DNA of 20,643 nucleotides from Negativicutes bacterium. GTDB taxonomy: Bacteria > Bacillota_C > Negativicutes > Sporomusales_B > JARLHX01. The first letter of the stretch is position 1. Every line of letters begins with the position of its first letter. The stretch is from positions 1 through 20,643 of the forward strand of contig JARLHY010000038.1 in the NCBI GenBank assembly GCA_031292015.1, in the 5' to 3' direction. The translations under genes and the position numbers were made by a program. Below the pieces are notes generated by a model. It ran no database searches, was not told the DNA's origin, and saw nothing but the letters and a program-made list of their open reading frames with translations. Positions 7,050 to 15,108 of the stretch are shown in pieces.

Positions 7050-7928
7050 GTGGATAATCTGGGGGTGAAAGCCTTTCTGGCCATCGTGCAGGCCGGCAGT
7101 CTCAGCGGAGCGGCCGAGCTGCTGCACTTGTCACAGGGGGCTGTCAGCTACAGGCTCAAGATGCTGGAGCGGGAGGTAGGAAACCGCCTGGTGGAGCGGG
7201 GCAAAGGCGTTCCCAGGATCCGCTTGACGTCTACCGGTGAAAGATTCGTTGCGTTGGCCGAACGCTGGGATTCCTTGCAGCAGGAGACCCGGGTGCTGCA
7301 GGCGCTGGGGCCGCAGCTTAGCCTTTCGATAAGCGCCGCCGACAGCCTGAACATTTACGTCCTGCCGCCTCTGCTGCGCGCGCTGGGGCGCCACACTCCC
7401 CCCATCCGCCTGCGGATCCGTACCCAGCACACCAACGAATCGCTGGAGAGCGTCGAACGCAAGGAGGCGGATGTCGCCTTTGTTGTCAGAGAGCTGGCTT
7501 CCTCCAGCGCCATCATCGAACCGTTTTTCACCGAGGAAATGGTGCTGCTCCGCCTGAAGAACAGGCAGCGCGCCCCCCTGGAAACGGTGGATCTCATCAG
7601 TCTGCAGCCCCAGCACGAGCTTTACATGAACTGGAGCACCGGCTATCAGTCCTGGCACGACAAATGGTGGGATCCGGCCTGTCCGTCCCGGATTCATCTG
7701 GATACCGCCGGGTTGATTTCGACGCTGTTGCAGGAGGATTCGCAGTGGGCAATTGTGCCTGTTTCGGTCGGAACGGTTCTGGCCGAGGCCGGCCGGTTCG
7801 TGGTCCAGCGTTTAAGCGAGCCGGCGCCGCGGCGGGTCTGCTACAAGCTGATCCATAAATTTCCGGGGGAAAGCGCCCAGGCCGGGTTGACCATTCTGGA
7901 CCAGTATCTTGCGTCGATCTATAAGTAA
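7050..7928 (+). CDS. LysR-family transcriptional regulator
   Basis: A 292-residue regulator with the usual LysR length. The N-terminal winged helix-turn-helix is clear: AFLAIVQAGSLSGAAELLHLSQGAVSYRLKMLE (about residues 9-41), followed by the LTSTGERF element. The remaining two thirds match the substrate-binding-like effector domain. The start is GTG 7050 with AGGAGG (7035-7040) 9 bases upstream. It is divergent from the EamA permease, and a T-N11-A palindrome lies between them. Regulation of the permease and of itself is the simplest reading. The co-inducer is unknown. Two direct copies of ATTTAATAT (7011-7019, 7026-7034) abut the ribosome site. Confidence 0.9.
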   Translation: MDNLGVKAFLAIVQAGSLSGAAELLHLSQGAVSYRLKMLEREVGNRLVERGKGVPRIRLTSTGERFVALAERWDSLQQETRVLQALGPQLSLSISAADSLNIYVLPPLLRALGRHTPPIRLRIRTQHTNESLESVERKEADVAFVVRELASSSAIIEPFFTEEMVLLRLKNRQRAPLETVDLISLQPQHELYMNWSTGYQSWHDKWWDPACPSRIHLDTAGLISTLLQEDSQWAIVPVSVGTVLAEAGRFVVQRLSEPAPRRVCYKLIHKFPGESAQAGLTILDQYLASIYK

Positions 7929-8035
7929 AAAGTATAAACCTGTTCCTGCGGGATATGATACAATCAAGCTGCAGAGAAATGATCTGCGGCCGGGAAATTC
8001 CGGCGGGCCGATTTTCGGGGATAGGGGGGAACGAA

Positions 8036-8665
8036 ATGGAAGAGATATTGAACGCCGTGACCCACGGCATAGGTGCCCTGTTGGCAGTTTTTGCGCTTGT
8101 CGTCCTGGCAGTGGCAGCCAGTATGTACGGCAGCGTCTGGCATGTCGTAAGCTTCAGCGTTTATGGCGCTTCGCTGGTTCTACTCTATTTGGCTTCCACT
8201 CTTTACCACAGTTTTACCGGCGCGAAGATCAAATATATTTTCAAGATCTTCGACCATGCGGCGATTTACCTGCTGATCGCCGGTACCTATACACCGTTTA
8301 CCCTTGTATTGCTCCACGGCGTACTGGGGTGGACGATTTTCGGTGTCGTCTGGAGCCTGGCCTTCGTCGGTGTCGTCCTGAAGATCTTTTTCGTCCGGCG
8401 GTTCAAACTTTTGTCGACTCTCTGCTATCTCGGCATGGGCTGGCTGATTCTCGTCTGCCTCAAACCGTTGGCAGCGGCGTTGCCGGCAGCCGGGCTGGGC
8501 TGGCTGATCGCCGGAGGCGTCTTTTATACGGTGGGAGCCGTCTTCTATCTTTGCCAGCGGCTGCCCTACAGTCACGCCGTGTGGCACTTGTTCGTCCTCG
8601 CCGGCAGCGTTTCGCATTTCATAACCGTTTATTGCTACGTCCTTCCGATACAGATTCCTTCGTAA
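8036..8665 (+). CDS. Hemolysin III / PAQR family integral membrane protein
   Basis: A 209-residue protein with seven hydrophobic segments. Family-typical motifs are EILNAVTHGIGALLA at the N-terminus, LYLASTLYHSF (residues 50-60), IFDHAAIYLLIAGTYTPF (71-88) and SHAVWHLFVLAGSVSH (179-194). Ser54, His58, Asp73, His180 and His184 correspond to the conserved polar residues proposed to hold a metal ion inside the membrane. The name hemolysin is historical; a role in membrane homeostasis or a hydrolase-like activity is discussed for bacterial members. The start ATG 8036 has AGGGGGGA (8023-8030) upstream. It follows the LysR gene by 107 bases on the same strand, and no convincing promoter was seen between them. 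Confidence 0.88.
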   Translation: MEEILNAVTHGIGALLAVFALVVLAVAASMYGSVWHVVSFSVYGASLVLLYLASTLYHSFTGAKIKYIFKIFDHAAIYLLIAGTYTPFTLVLLHGVLGWTIFGVVWSLAFVGVVLKIFFVRRFKLLSTLCYLGMGWLILVCLKPLAAALPAAGLGWLIAGGVFYTVGAVFYLCQRLPYSHAVWHLFVLAGSVSHFITVYCYVLPIQIPS

Positions 8666-8684
8666 ACAAATATTCCGACTGACC

Positions 8685-8721
8685 AAAACGCCGGCAAACC
8701 CATGAGGATGCCGGCGTTTTT
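8685..8721 (+). terminator. Terminator after the hemolysin III gene
   Basis: AAAACGCCGGCA (8685-8696) and TGCCGGCGTTTT (8709-8720) form a 12-bp perfect stem ending in a T-run (8717-8721). It lies 20 bases past the stop. The A-run on the left arm could make it work in both directions. Confidence 0.9.
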
Positions 8722-8754
8722 CCTTTGAAGAAATATTTTTTTAAAAATAGCTAG

Positions 8755-8771
8755 GACTGACTAGTCAGTCA
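8755..8771. promoter_or_regulatory. Perfect 16-bp palindrome upstream of the Arg/Glu/His-rich protein gene
   Basis: GACTGACTAGTCAGTC (8755-8770) is a perfect dyad of the kind bound by TetR-family repressors. The part TGACTAGTCAGTCA (8758-8771) recurs with one change at 16780-16793, upstream of the lipoprotein gene. A TATACT (8794-8799) lies downstream, but no -35 box at normal spacing goes with it. The start codon is 75 bases away. Confidence 0.65.
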
Positions 8772-8845
8772 TATTTTTGTCACATTTCCAGATTATACTG
8801 AAGCTAGAAACAGAGAAGGACCAAAGAACTAGGAGGGGATGTCTT

Positions 8846-9202
8846 GTGAAAAGCTTGGCGAAGAAAGCAGTCGTATACTCCCTGGTAGCCATACTCCAGT
8901 GCGGAATAGGCGCCGCGACCCTAGAGGCATCACCGCGGCACGACAATCAGCCGAGTCAGGCCAGAGACAACCGGGACCGGCACGAACAACAACGCTATGA
9001 AAACAATGAGCGCGACCGGCACGACCGGGAGATACGGCAACGGGAAGAAAACGAGCGCCACGAGCGCGAGATGCAGCGCCGCCACCACGAAAGCGAACGG
9101 GAATGGCGGGAACGGCAGCATCAGGAAAACGAACGGCACGACCAGCTTCTTCAGGATATCGGAATAGCGGCGGTAGTCTACATGCTGCTGAATCACGACT
9201 AG
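8846..9202 (+). CDS. Exported Arg/Glu/His-rich small protein of unknown function
   Basis: I do not recognise this gene. The start is GTG 8846, set by AGGAGGGG (8831-8838); 118 residues. Residues 1-28 form a signal peptide (KSLAKK, then a hydrophobic stretch, likely cut after LEA). LQCG is not a proper lipobox. Residues about 30-99 are almost only R, E, H, D, N and Q, with repeated triplets such as DRH, ERH and RHH, so probably a long highly charged helix outside the membrane. The C-terminus (105-115, IGIAAVVYMLL) is hydrophobic and could anchor in or touch the membrane. Many His residues suggest metal binding, or a polyelectrolyte role in the envelope. A palindromic operator precedes it and a two-way terminator follows, so it is a single-gene unit. 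Confidence 0.78.
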   Translation: MKSLAKKAVVYSLVAILQCGIGAATLEASPRHDNQPSQARDNRDRHEQQRYENNERDRHDREIRQREENERHEREMQRRHHESEREWRERQHQENERHDQLLQDIGIAAVVYMLLNHD

Positions 9203-9239
9203 TTGACAGGCCACATGGTCACACAAAAAAGAGGTACAC

Positions 9240-9273
9240 AAAAAGCCGGGGCTCAATACCCCGGCTTTGTTTT
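9240..9273. terminator. Bidirectional terminator between converging genes
   Basis: GCCGGGG (9245-9251) pairs with CCCCGGC (9259-9265). It is flanked by AAAAA on the left (9240-9244) and TTTGTTTT on the right (9266-9273), so it can stop the exported-protein gene (plus) and the prkA-yhbH-spoVR operon (minus). It lies 8 bases past the spoVR stop. Confidence 0.9.
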
Positions 9274-9281
9274 ATCCCTGA

Positions 9282-10583
9282 TTATGCATCCCTTACAACG
9301 ACAAGCTTATCTTCGTCGCAGCTGATGATCTTGCGGCGGCCGTTCAAGTCGGTGGCCAGCTCCACCTTGGCTCCCCACAGGTCGACGACATGTTTCAGTG
9401 TCTCTTTAGCGTAATTGAGCTCAAGCTCCCGGCCGTCGAAGACGTGTTCCAGAATCAGCGTGCCTTTTTCCACCGAGAGCGGGTTGATCACCGGCACGCT
9501 GCCAAGGCCGACCGCCCCGGCGAACTGGTCGCGGACCGCCTTCCAGCCGTCTTCGTCCGAGATCTCGCTGACAACGACGCTGTCGCCTTTGACACTGTAA
9601 GAGAATAGATTCATCTCCTCACAGAGTTCCCGGGTGAGGTAGCGGCGGAGGAAGGACTGATCGCGCTCGTTGGCCCGGATCGACAGGATGGCGCTGCGGC
9701 CGCCGGGGGCCTTGACCAGGCTTTCGAACATTTTAAAGCCGATGTAGTAGGGGTTGATGCTGTGCTCATGGGGCCGCACCACCAGGTTGTGGCGCTGGAG
9801 AAATTCCAGATGCAGACCGGCGGGCAGGTCGAGTTCCTGCAGGATGTGGTAATGCCAGTAACTGGCCCAGCCTTCGTTCATGATCTTGGTTTCCACCTGA
9901 GGGATGAAATACAGGGATTCCACCCGGACGATGTTGACAAGGTCCTGTTCCCAGCCGGAGAGTTTGCCTCTTTCCGCCAGAAAGGCCAGCAGGTCTTCCT
10001 TCAGGCGGGGCGGCACCGGTTTAGGAGCTTCCTCCGCCAGGTCGGCCGGCGAGGGAGGTGGGATTTCGCCGTGGCGGGATACCTGGAAGCGCAGGGCGTG
10101 GGCGGCGTCCAGAATCCGTTCCACCTTTGCCGGCCCGATGCTCGGGTCTTTGATGTAGTCCCGGACCCTGTCGGCGTGCGCCTTGAACATTTCCACCGTC
10201 AGTTCGGCCCGGGTGTCGCGTTTGAACAGCCGGTTATTCTTGAAGAAATCGTTATGGCCGTAGACGTGAGCCATGGTCAGAACCTGTAGCAACTGGCTGT
10301 TGTCCCGCATCAGATAGGCGATGCAGGGATCGGAGTTGATGACCATTTCGTAGGGAAGGCCGACAAGATTGTACTGATAGAAGGTTTTCTTCCGCTCGTA
10401 GTTCTTGCCGCAGCTCCAGTGGGGGTAGTGGGCCGGCATGCCGACATAGGATTCGTAGCAAAGCATGTCTTCATAATTGCAGATCTCGAATTCCTGGGGA
10501 TAACAGTGAAGGCCCGACCGCCGGACGTGGTCCTCGATCTGTTCATTCCAGTATTCCAGGTCGGCCAGCGAATAATCAGTCAT
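9282..10583 (-). CDS. spoVR: SpoVR family protein
   Basis: A 433-residue cytoplasmic protein matching SpoVR over its whole length. It starts MTDYSLADLEYWNEQIEDHVR and contains the conserved ICNYEDMLCYESYVGMP, MAHVYGHNDFFKNN, NEGWASYWHYHI and NPYYIGFKM blocks. In Bacillus subtilis SpoVR is needed for proper spore cortex formation; in enterobacteria the homologue YcgB belongs to a stress operon. The molecular activity is unknown. ATG ATG gives two starts (10586, 10583). I prefer the second because GGAGGTGA then lies 8 bases away. The start overlaps the end of yhbH, so the two are translationally coupled. It is the last gene of the prkA-yhbH-spoVR operon. Confidence 0.95.
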   Translation of the reverse strand: MTDYSLADLEYWNEQIEDHVRRSGLHCYPQEFEICNYEDMLCYESYVGMPAHYPHWSCGKNYERKKTFYQYNLVGLPYEMVINSDPCIAYLMRDNSQLLQVLTMAHVYGHNDFFKNNRLFKRDTRAELTVEMFKAHADRVRDYIKDPSIGPAKVERILDAAHALRFQVSRHGEIPPPSPADLAEEAPKPVPPRLKEDLLAFLAERGKLSGWEQDLVNIVRVESLYFIPQVETKIMNEGWASYWHYHILQELDLPAGLHLEFLQRHNLVVRPHEHSINPYYIGFKMFESLVKAPGGRSAILSIRANERDQSFLRRYLTRELCEEMNLFSYSVKGDSVVVSEISDEDGWKAVRDQFAGAVGLGSVPVINPLSVEKGTLILEHVFDGRELELNYAKETLKHVVDLWGAKVELATDLNGRRKIISCDEDKLVVVRDA

Positions 10584-11757
10584 CATCGTCACCTCCGCCG
10601 GCGCTGTCTTTTTCGAGGATTCGCCGGAAGGCCGGCCAGATGTCTTCTTTTTGTTCCATGGTGGCAAATACGAAGTTTTCGTGCTTGATGTTTCTGATTA
10701 ACTCCCGGCCGATGCTGCTGGACCAGCCGCGGTCGACGGTGATTTCCCCGTAGCCGAACAGATTGGCGGCCTGGCAAAGCTCCGTGGCCAGAGCGATGGC
10801 TTTCGGATTGTCCTCGCTCCAGTTGTCGCCGTCCGAGCAGTGGAAGGCGTAGATGTTCCACAAGGCGGGATTGTAGCGCTGCTCGATGATCTCGAGGGCC
10901 TTGGCATAACCGCTGGAAATATAGGTGCCGCCGGATTCGCCGCGGTGAAAGAAGTCCTGTTCGTTGACTTCTTTGGCCTCGGTGGAGTGGGCGATAAAGA
11001 CGACCTCGACGTTTTCGTATTTATGACGCACGAATTGGTAAAGCAGAAAGTAAAAACTGCGGGCAAGGTATTTCTTGGTCAGGTCCATCGAGCCGGAGGT
11101 GTCCATGATGCAGATGACCACGGCGTTGGAATGCCGGCGGACGTCTTCCTTGATCCGAAAATAGCGCAGGTCTTCTTCCCGGAAGGGAATCCTTGCCGGA
11201 ACAGGCAGCGTAAAGTCCGGGTCAGGCCGCTTGGCTGACTGTTCCCGCTTCAGCTTTTCCACCACTGACTGTTTTTTGTCCAGACGGGGCGGGATGCCCT
11301 TGCGCTGATGGCCTTTGCGCTTGAATTTGTGCTCCGACTCGATCAGGGCGAATTTTTTTCGCTCCATATCCGGCAGCTTAAGGTCTTCAAACAGGTAGTT
11401 GGTCAGCTCTTCCAGCGTAATCTCGGTTTCGTAGATGTCCTCGCCGGGGTCGCTGCCGACCTGGCCCTGACCTTGCTGCTGCGCGTCGCCGGTCTTGCCG
11501 ATTACCTGGCCCCGTTGTTCCTGGCCGCTGCCGGAGGCGGTCCCGCCGCTGTTTTTGCCATAGACAAACTGGTACTCTTTCATCCCCTTGATGGGGATTT
11601 TGATTTTTTTGTCTTTGCTCTGACCGATGATGCTCTCTTCGGCGATGATATCGCCGAGATTTTTCTTGATCGCCTCCTCCGTCAACTGGCGGTGGCGTTT
11701 GCGATCCCAGGCCGAACGGTCAGAGGGGCTTGCGCTGCTGTCTTTGAAGATGGCCAT
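10576..11757 (-). CDS. yhbH: YhbH/YeaH family (DUF444) VWA-like stress protein
   Basis: A 393-residue cytoplasmic protein of the UPF0229/DUF444 family. The N-terminus has the family's basic stretch (DRSAWDRKRHRQLTEEAIKKNLGDII), then KIKIPIKGMKEYQF. A low-complexity Gly/Gln linker (about residues 70-104) precedes a von Willebrand A-like domain with a MIDAS motif DTSGSM (219-224) and HCSDGDNWSEDN. In E. coli and Bacillus relatives the gene travels with prkA (yeaG) and spoVR (ycgB), and the products are thought to work together in starvation or sporulation. The start ATG 11757 has GGGGAGGAAT upstream. It lies 27 bases after prkA. The last residues GGGDDDD are encoded by the ribosome site and start region of spoVR. 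Confidence 0.95.
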   Translation of the reverse strand: MAIFKDSSASPSDRSAWDRKRHRQLTEEAIKKNLGDIIAEESIIGQSKDKKIKIPIKGMKEYQFVYGKNSGGTASGSGQEQRGQVIGKTGDAQQQGQGQVGSDPGEDIYETEITLEELTNYLFEDLKLPDMERKKFALIESEHKFKRKGHQRKGIPPRLDKKQSVVEKLKREQSAKRPDPDFTLPVPARIPFREEDLRYFRIKEDVRRHSNAVVICIMDTSGSMDLTKKYLARSFYFLLYQFVRHKYENVEVVFIAHSTEAKEVNEQDFFHRGESGGTYISSGYAKALEIIEQRYNPALWNIYAFHCSDGDNWSEDNPKAIALATELCQAANLFGYGEITVDRGWSSSIGRELIRNIKHENFVFATMEQKEDIWPAFRRILEKDSAGGGDDDD

Positions 11758-11784
11758 GGTTGATTCCTCCCCTTAAGAGGCGGA

Positions 11785-13710
11785 CTAGTCTTTCCAGAGG
11801 TTGTTGGCGGCGTATTTCAGGATGACGTTGCAGCAGTGGTCACAGTAGCCGTTGCGCTTCATTTCTTCCACCATGACGTCATACTTGGTATCCTGTTCTT
11901 TGTCCCGGACCCGCGCCTTGGTTACGACCCGGGACAGTTCTTTCACCGAAGCCGTGAGTTTCTTCTCAATCGCTTCTTTCAGCGGTTCATAGCAGCGGTA
12001 GTCCACGACGCCGCCGCTGCGGAGTACCGAGAACATATAGGCCGTGACATCCTGGCGGAAGCCGCGGGCCGAAGTGCCGCTTATGCCGATCTGCTCCTCG
12101 ATCGACTGGAGGAATTTGAGGTCCGGTTCCAGTTCTTCACCGGTGCTGGCGTCTTTGATCTTACGGGTGTTGATAAAAGCCTCGGCGTGGTCCAGATAGT
12201 TGTTGAACAAGCTCTCGGCCTGTTCCCTGTAACCGTGGATAAAGGCCCGGGTGACTTCCTTTTCCAGCACCTTGTGGAATTCTTTTTTGATCGTGTCCTG
12301 CAGGAAACCGAGGTAGCGTTTCTTCTCGTCCTCGGCGATGGTCAGCTCTTTGGCGGCCCGGATCATCGTTTCCAGCAAAACCACCGGGTTGATGCAGCTA
12401 TTTTCCGATTCGGACAGGGCGGTGTCCAGGACTTTCATAATGAACCTGGTGGAAATGCCGGTCATGCCTTCTCGGTCGGCTTCTTCCCGCAGTTCGAAGA
12501 TATCGATTTTTTTGGTGGCGCCTTTCTCGACAATTTCCTCGCCGTTATAGATCTTCAGCTTGGTCAGCGGGTCGACTTTACTGGACGGGGCCAGGCGGGT
12601 AAGGATGGCGAACATCGACGCGATTTCGATGGTGTGGGGGGCGATATGGGCGTCGAAGCTGCTGTTTTTCAGGAGCTTGCGATAGATCTTTACTTCTTCC
12701 TCAAGTTCCAGGCAGTAAGGAACTTCTACTTTGACAATCCGGTCGAGGATGGCTTCGTTGGTGTGATCGGACTTGAATTTATTCCACTCGGCTTCGTTGG
12801 AATGCGCCAGAATAATGCCGTCAAAGTAGATCATAGAGCCCTTGCCCGGCGAGGGAATCGATTTTTCCTGGGTGGCGGTGATCATGGTGTGGAGATATTC
12901 CACGTCATTTTTAAAAACCTCGATGAATTCAACGATGCCGCGGTTGCCCACATTGAAGGCTCCGTTCAGCGACATGACCCGCGGGTCGTCTTCGGAATAG
13001 AGATCCATTTTGGAGATATCCACCGAGCCGGACAGCACGGAAGTGTCCTGATTGTTGGGGTCCACCGGCGGAACGACGCCGATTCCTTTGCGGGAACGGA
13101 TGGAGAACTCGCTCATGGTCACCGGATAGCGTTCGAATTCGCCGCCGTAATCATTTTTCAGGCGATAGCGGCAGATCGGGCAGAGGTCGCCCTCTATTTT
13201 GATGCCGAGCAGCGCCTCGAACTGCGGACGGAGGTGTTTGGGGATAAGGTGCAGCGGTTCTTCCCTCATCGGGCAATCCTTGATCACATAGATGGACGGA
13301 CTTATTTCCAGCGCCTTTTTCAGGGCTTCCATCAGGGAGGACTTGCCGGCGCCCACCGGTCCGACCAGGTAGAGGACTTGTCGCGATTCTTCCCCCTTCA
13401 TGGCTGCTGCGTGGAAATAGCGGACGATTTTCATCACACTCTTGTCGATGCCGTAAAAATCCTTGAAGAAGGAGTAGCGCTTCAGGGTCTCGTTGCCATA
13501 GATGCGCTTCAGGCGGGGATGTTCTTCGGTATTGATGACTTCCATCCCGCAGCCGGAAAGCAGCTCATACATCCTTTGATGGGCCAGCATGGCTACTTTG
13601 GGGTGTTCCTTGACGATTTCCAGGTAGTCAAGCAGCGTCCCGGAAAAGTGATGATGTTTGCGCTCGTCCCGGTCGGTTTTGATTAAACTTTCAAAGTCAA
13701 TTCTGGCCAC
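11785..13710 (-). CDS. prkA: PrkA family AAA+ serine protein kinase
   Basis: A 641-residue cytoplasmic protein of normal PrkA length. The AAA+ part has Walker A GPVGAGKS (residues 117-124) and the family blocks KDCPMREEPLHLIP and DLCPICRYRL. Also present are the conserved GKGSMIYFDGIILAHSNEAEWNKF region and LTRLAPSSK. The C-terminal third is the PrkA kinase-like domain and ends in a Cys cluster, YCDHCC (about 626-631). PrkA phosphorylates proteins on serine, and a protease activity has also been proposed; it promotes sporulation in Bacillus. The start is GTG 13710 with AAAGGAGGG upstream. It is the first gene of prkA-yhbH-spoVR. A long plus-strand ORF over the same bases is a codon-bias shadow. 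Confidence 0.96.
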   Translation of the reverse strand: MARIDFESLIKTDRDERKHHHFSGTLLDYLEIVKEHPKVAMLAHQRMYELLSGCGMEVINTEEHPRLKRIYGNETLKRYSFFKDFYGIDKSVMKIVRYFHAAAMKGEESRQVLYLVGPVGAGKSSLMEALKKALEISPSIYVIKDCPMREEPLHLIPKHLRPQFEALLGIKIEGDLCPICRYRLKNDYGGEFERYPVTMSEFSIRSRKGIGVVPPVDPNNQDTSVLSGSVDISKMDLYSEDDPRVMSLNGAFNVGNRGIVEFIEVFKNDVEYLHTMITATQEKSIPSPGKGSMIYFDGIILAHSNEAEWNKFKSDHTNEAILDRIVKVEVPYCLELEEEVKIYRKLLKNSSFDAHIAPHTIEIASMFAILTRLAPSSKVDPLTKLKIYNGEEIVEKGATKKIDIFELREEADREGMTGISTRFIMKVLDTALSESENSCINPVVLLETMIRAAKELTIAEDEKKRYLGFLQDTIKKEFHKVLEKEVTRAFIHGYREQAESLFNNYLDHAEAFINTRKIKDASTGEELEPDLKFLQSIEEQIGISGTSARGFRQDVTAYMFSVLRSGGVVDYRCYEPLKEAIEKKLTASVKELSRVVTKARVRDKEQDTKYDVMVEEMKRNGYCDHCCNVILKYAANNLWKD

Positions 13711-13851
13711 CGAAAAACCCTCCTTTAATGGGTAGTTTCCTTTGCTGTTTTTGCAATTTCACAAGGATACTCACTCCGGGAAATACAGGCGGCTTCTCTT
13801 TAGCGTTCACAATCGCCGTGCCTGTAAGGAACAAAAGGGGGGATTGATTCC

Positions 13852-13880
13852 ACTCTAGCAAATATGGGGTTTATTGTCTA
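13852..13880 (-). promoter_or_regulatory. Candidate promoter of the prkA-yhbH-spoVR operon
   Basis: On the minus strand TAGACA (13875-13880), a 17-base spacer and TAGAGT (13852-13857), the latter preceded by TGC as in extended -10 promoters. The leader would be about 135 bases. I found no clear sporulation sigma-E or sigma-G consensus. The rest of 13711-14047 (337 bases) holds no gene. It has a GC-rich stretch (about 13900-13960) and a small hairpin TAGCCA/TGGCTA just before the next gene. Confidence 0.45.
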
Positions 13881-14047
13881 AAGGATAATAGTGGCAGGGG
13901 CAACCGGCGCAGGCGCGGGGGGACGGGCGACAGAGCGGCCGCCGGGAGGAATTGCGCCCCGGACAGGGAATGATGGAGTGTAAGATGATGTCATAATAGT
14001 CTATGAAGCAACTAGCCATTTTGGCTATGACTTTTGGAGGAGATACA

Positions 14048-14479
14048 ATGGCATTTTGTAATCGCTGCGGGGAGAAGCTGCCTGAGGGGGCCTGTTTTTG
14101 TTCCGGCTGCGGCATCGAATTGCTCACCGCCGGCGGGCCAAAACCTGAACCGCCGTGGGAAACCTGCGAAGTGGGACTGGAACTGGTGGCGGAGAGATGG
14201 GGGCTTTTCCCCTCGGATATGCTGCGGTTCATCGCCCGGGCGGAAGGACCGGCGGGAATCTACACCGCCGGGACGTCACCGGCGTTCAAGGCCGGCCTCG
14301 GCAACTATTATCAGCCTGACAAAGAAAACCACCGTCATACCGGGGCGCTGGCTGAGCTGGAAACAATGCTGATTAAGGACGGCTGGGAACAGACTGAGCG
14401 CGGCCGGGAATGGTTTGGACTGCGGTTTCGCCGCCGCGCGCGCTCAGCCGATGCTAAGGGAGGGGCGACGTCGTTATGA
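14048..14479 (+). CDS. Zinc-ribbon protein of unknown function
   Basis: A 143-residue protein. The N-terminus MAFCNRCGEKLPEGACFCSGCG is a zinc ribbon with Cys4, Cys7, Cys18 and Cys21 as ligands, of the double-CxxCG type common in Firmicutes. The rest (about 35-143) is a cytoplasmic domain I do not recognise. It has AGTSPAFKAGLGNYYQPDK and a C-terminal part, LETMLIKDGWEQTERGREWFGLRFRRR, that reads like a small alpha-beta unit found at the end of some zinc-ribbon proteins. The start ATG has GGAGGAG (14036-14042) upstream. The stop overlaps the start of the SGNH esterase gene (ATGA), so the two are translated together. Confidence 0.75.
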   Translation: MAFCNRCGEKLPEGACFCSGCGIELLTAGGPKPEPPWETCEVGLELVAERWGLFPSDMLRFIARAEGPAGIYTAGTSPAFKAGLGNYYQPDKENHRHTGALAELETMLIKDGWEQTERGREWFGLRFRRRARSADAKGGATSL

Positions 14480-15024
14480 AAAAAATTGTGGCGATCGGCG
14501 ATTCATTGACTTACGGTTTTCCTTATTCACCGCGCTATTCCTGGGTGAGCCTCGCCGCCCGGCAGACCGGCAGCCAGATCACGAACCAAGGGGTGTGTGG
14601 CGAGACGACAGGCGATATGCTGCTGCGCTTCGAACAGGATGTCGTGGCACCGGCGCCGGACTACGCGGTGATCATGGGCGGGACCAACGACGCCTTTATG
14701 GATGCCAGCCCTGACGAGGTGGCGGAAAACATCGCCGACATGCTGGAGCTGGCTGACGTGGCCGGGATCGTTCCGCTCATCGGGCTGCCACCGCCGGTTG
14801 ATTTTCCGGTCGAGGAGGCGCTGCTGGAGGAATATCGCCGGCAGATGCGGCAACTGGCTCGGACCCGGTCGATAACCACGCTGGATTTTTACGTCGCCAT
14901 GCTTGGCCCGGCCGGCGGCCTGCGACAAGGCCTGCATGACGACGGAGTCCACCCCAACGAAGCCGGATATCGGGTGATGGCCGAGGTCGCCATCGCGGTG
15001 CTGGGGAATTTGAAAGACCGTTGA
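14476..15024 (+). CDS. SGNH/GDSL hydrolase (esterase/lipase family)
   Basis: A 182-residue single-domain SGNH hydrolase. All four blocks are present: block I IGDSLTYG with nucleophile Ser10, block II Gly40 in NQGVCGETT, block III GGTND with Asn71, and block V DDGVHPN with Asp156 and His159. No signal peptide is seen, so it acts in the cytoplasm, for example as an esterase, thioesterase or acyl/acetyl-hydrolase on a small substrate or carbohydrate. The substrate cannot be deduced. Its ATG overlaps the stop of the zinc-ribbon gene by ATGA, which implies coupled synthesis. No clear terminator directly follows; a promoter for the next short gene lies 30 bases downstream. Confidence 0.92.
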   Translation: MKKIVAIGDSLTYGFPYSPRYSWVSLAARQTGSQITNQGVCGETTGDMLLRFEQDVVAPAPDYAVIMGGTNDAFMDASPDEVAENIADMLELADVAGIVPLIGLPPPVDFPVEEALLEEYRRQMRQLARTRSITTLDFYVAMLGPAGGLRQGLHDDGVHPNEAGYRVMAEVAIAVLGNLKDR

Positions 15025-15053
15025 AAAAGCCTGTTGCTGCCTGGAAAACTATT

Positions 15054-15082
15054 TTGTAACAAATTGAAAGAATGGTTAATAT
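15054..15082 (+). promoter_or_regulatory. Promoter of the 41-codon gene
   Basis: TTGTAA (15054-15059), a 17-base spacer and TAATAT (15077-15082), in an AT-rich patch between two GC-rich genes. Transcription would start near 15089, only a few bases before the GGGAGGTGA site. Confidence 0.5.
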
Positions 15083-15108
15083 TATGTTAACAAAGGGAGG
15101 TGACGACT

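Noticed and set aside
8777..8799. Promoter TTGTCA/TATACT before the Arg/Glu/His-rich protein gene
   Set aside because: The spacer is only 11 bases, too short for sigma-A. TATACT may be a -10 with a poor -35, but I cannot support a full promoter.
8777..8845. Upstream ATG (8777) extending the Arg/Glu/His-rich protein by 23 residues
   Set aside because: No ribosome site precedes it, and the extension would bury the signal peptide. AGGAGGGG sets the start at 8846.
8897..8911. Lipobox in the exported Arg/Glu/His-rich protein
   Set aside because: The residues before the Cys are Leu-Gln, not the required small residue at -1. A normal signal peptidase site after LEA fits better.
11836..13686. A 616-codon open frame on the plus strand opposite prkA
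   Set aside because: It mirrors the codon bias of prkA, has no family likeness and no ribosome site that fits. It is a shadow frame.
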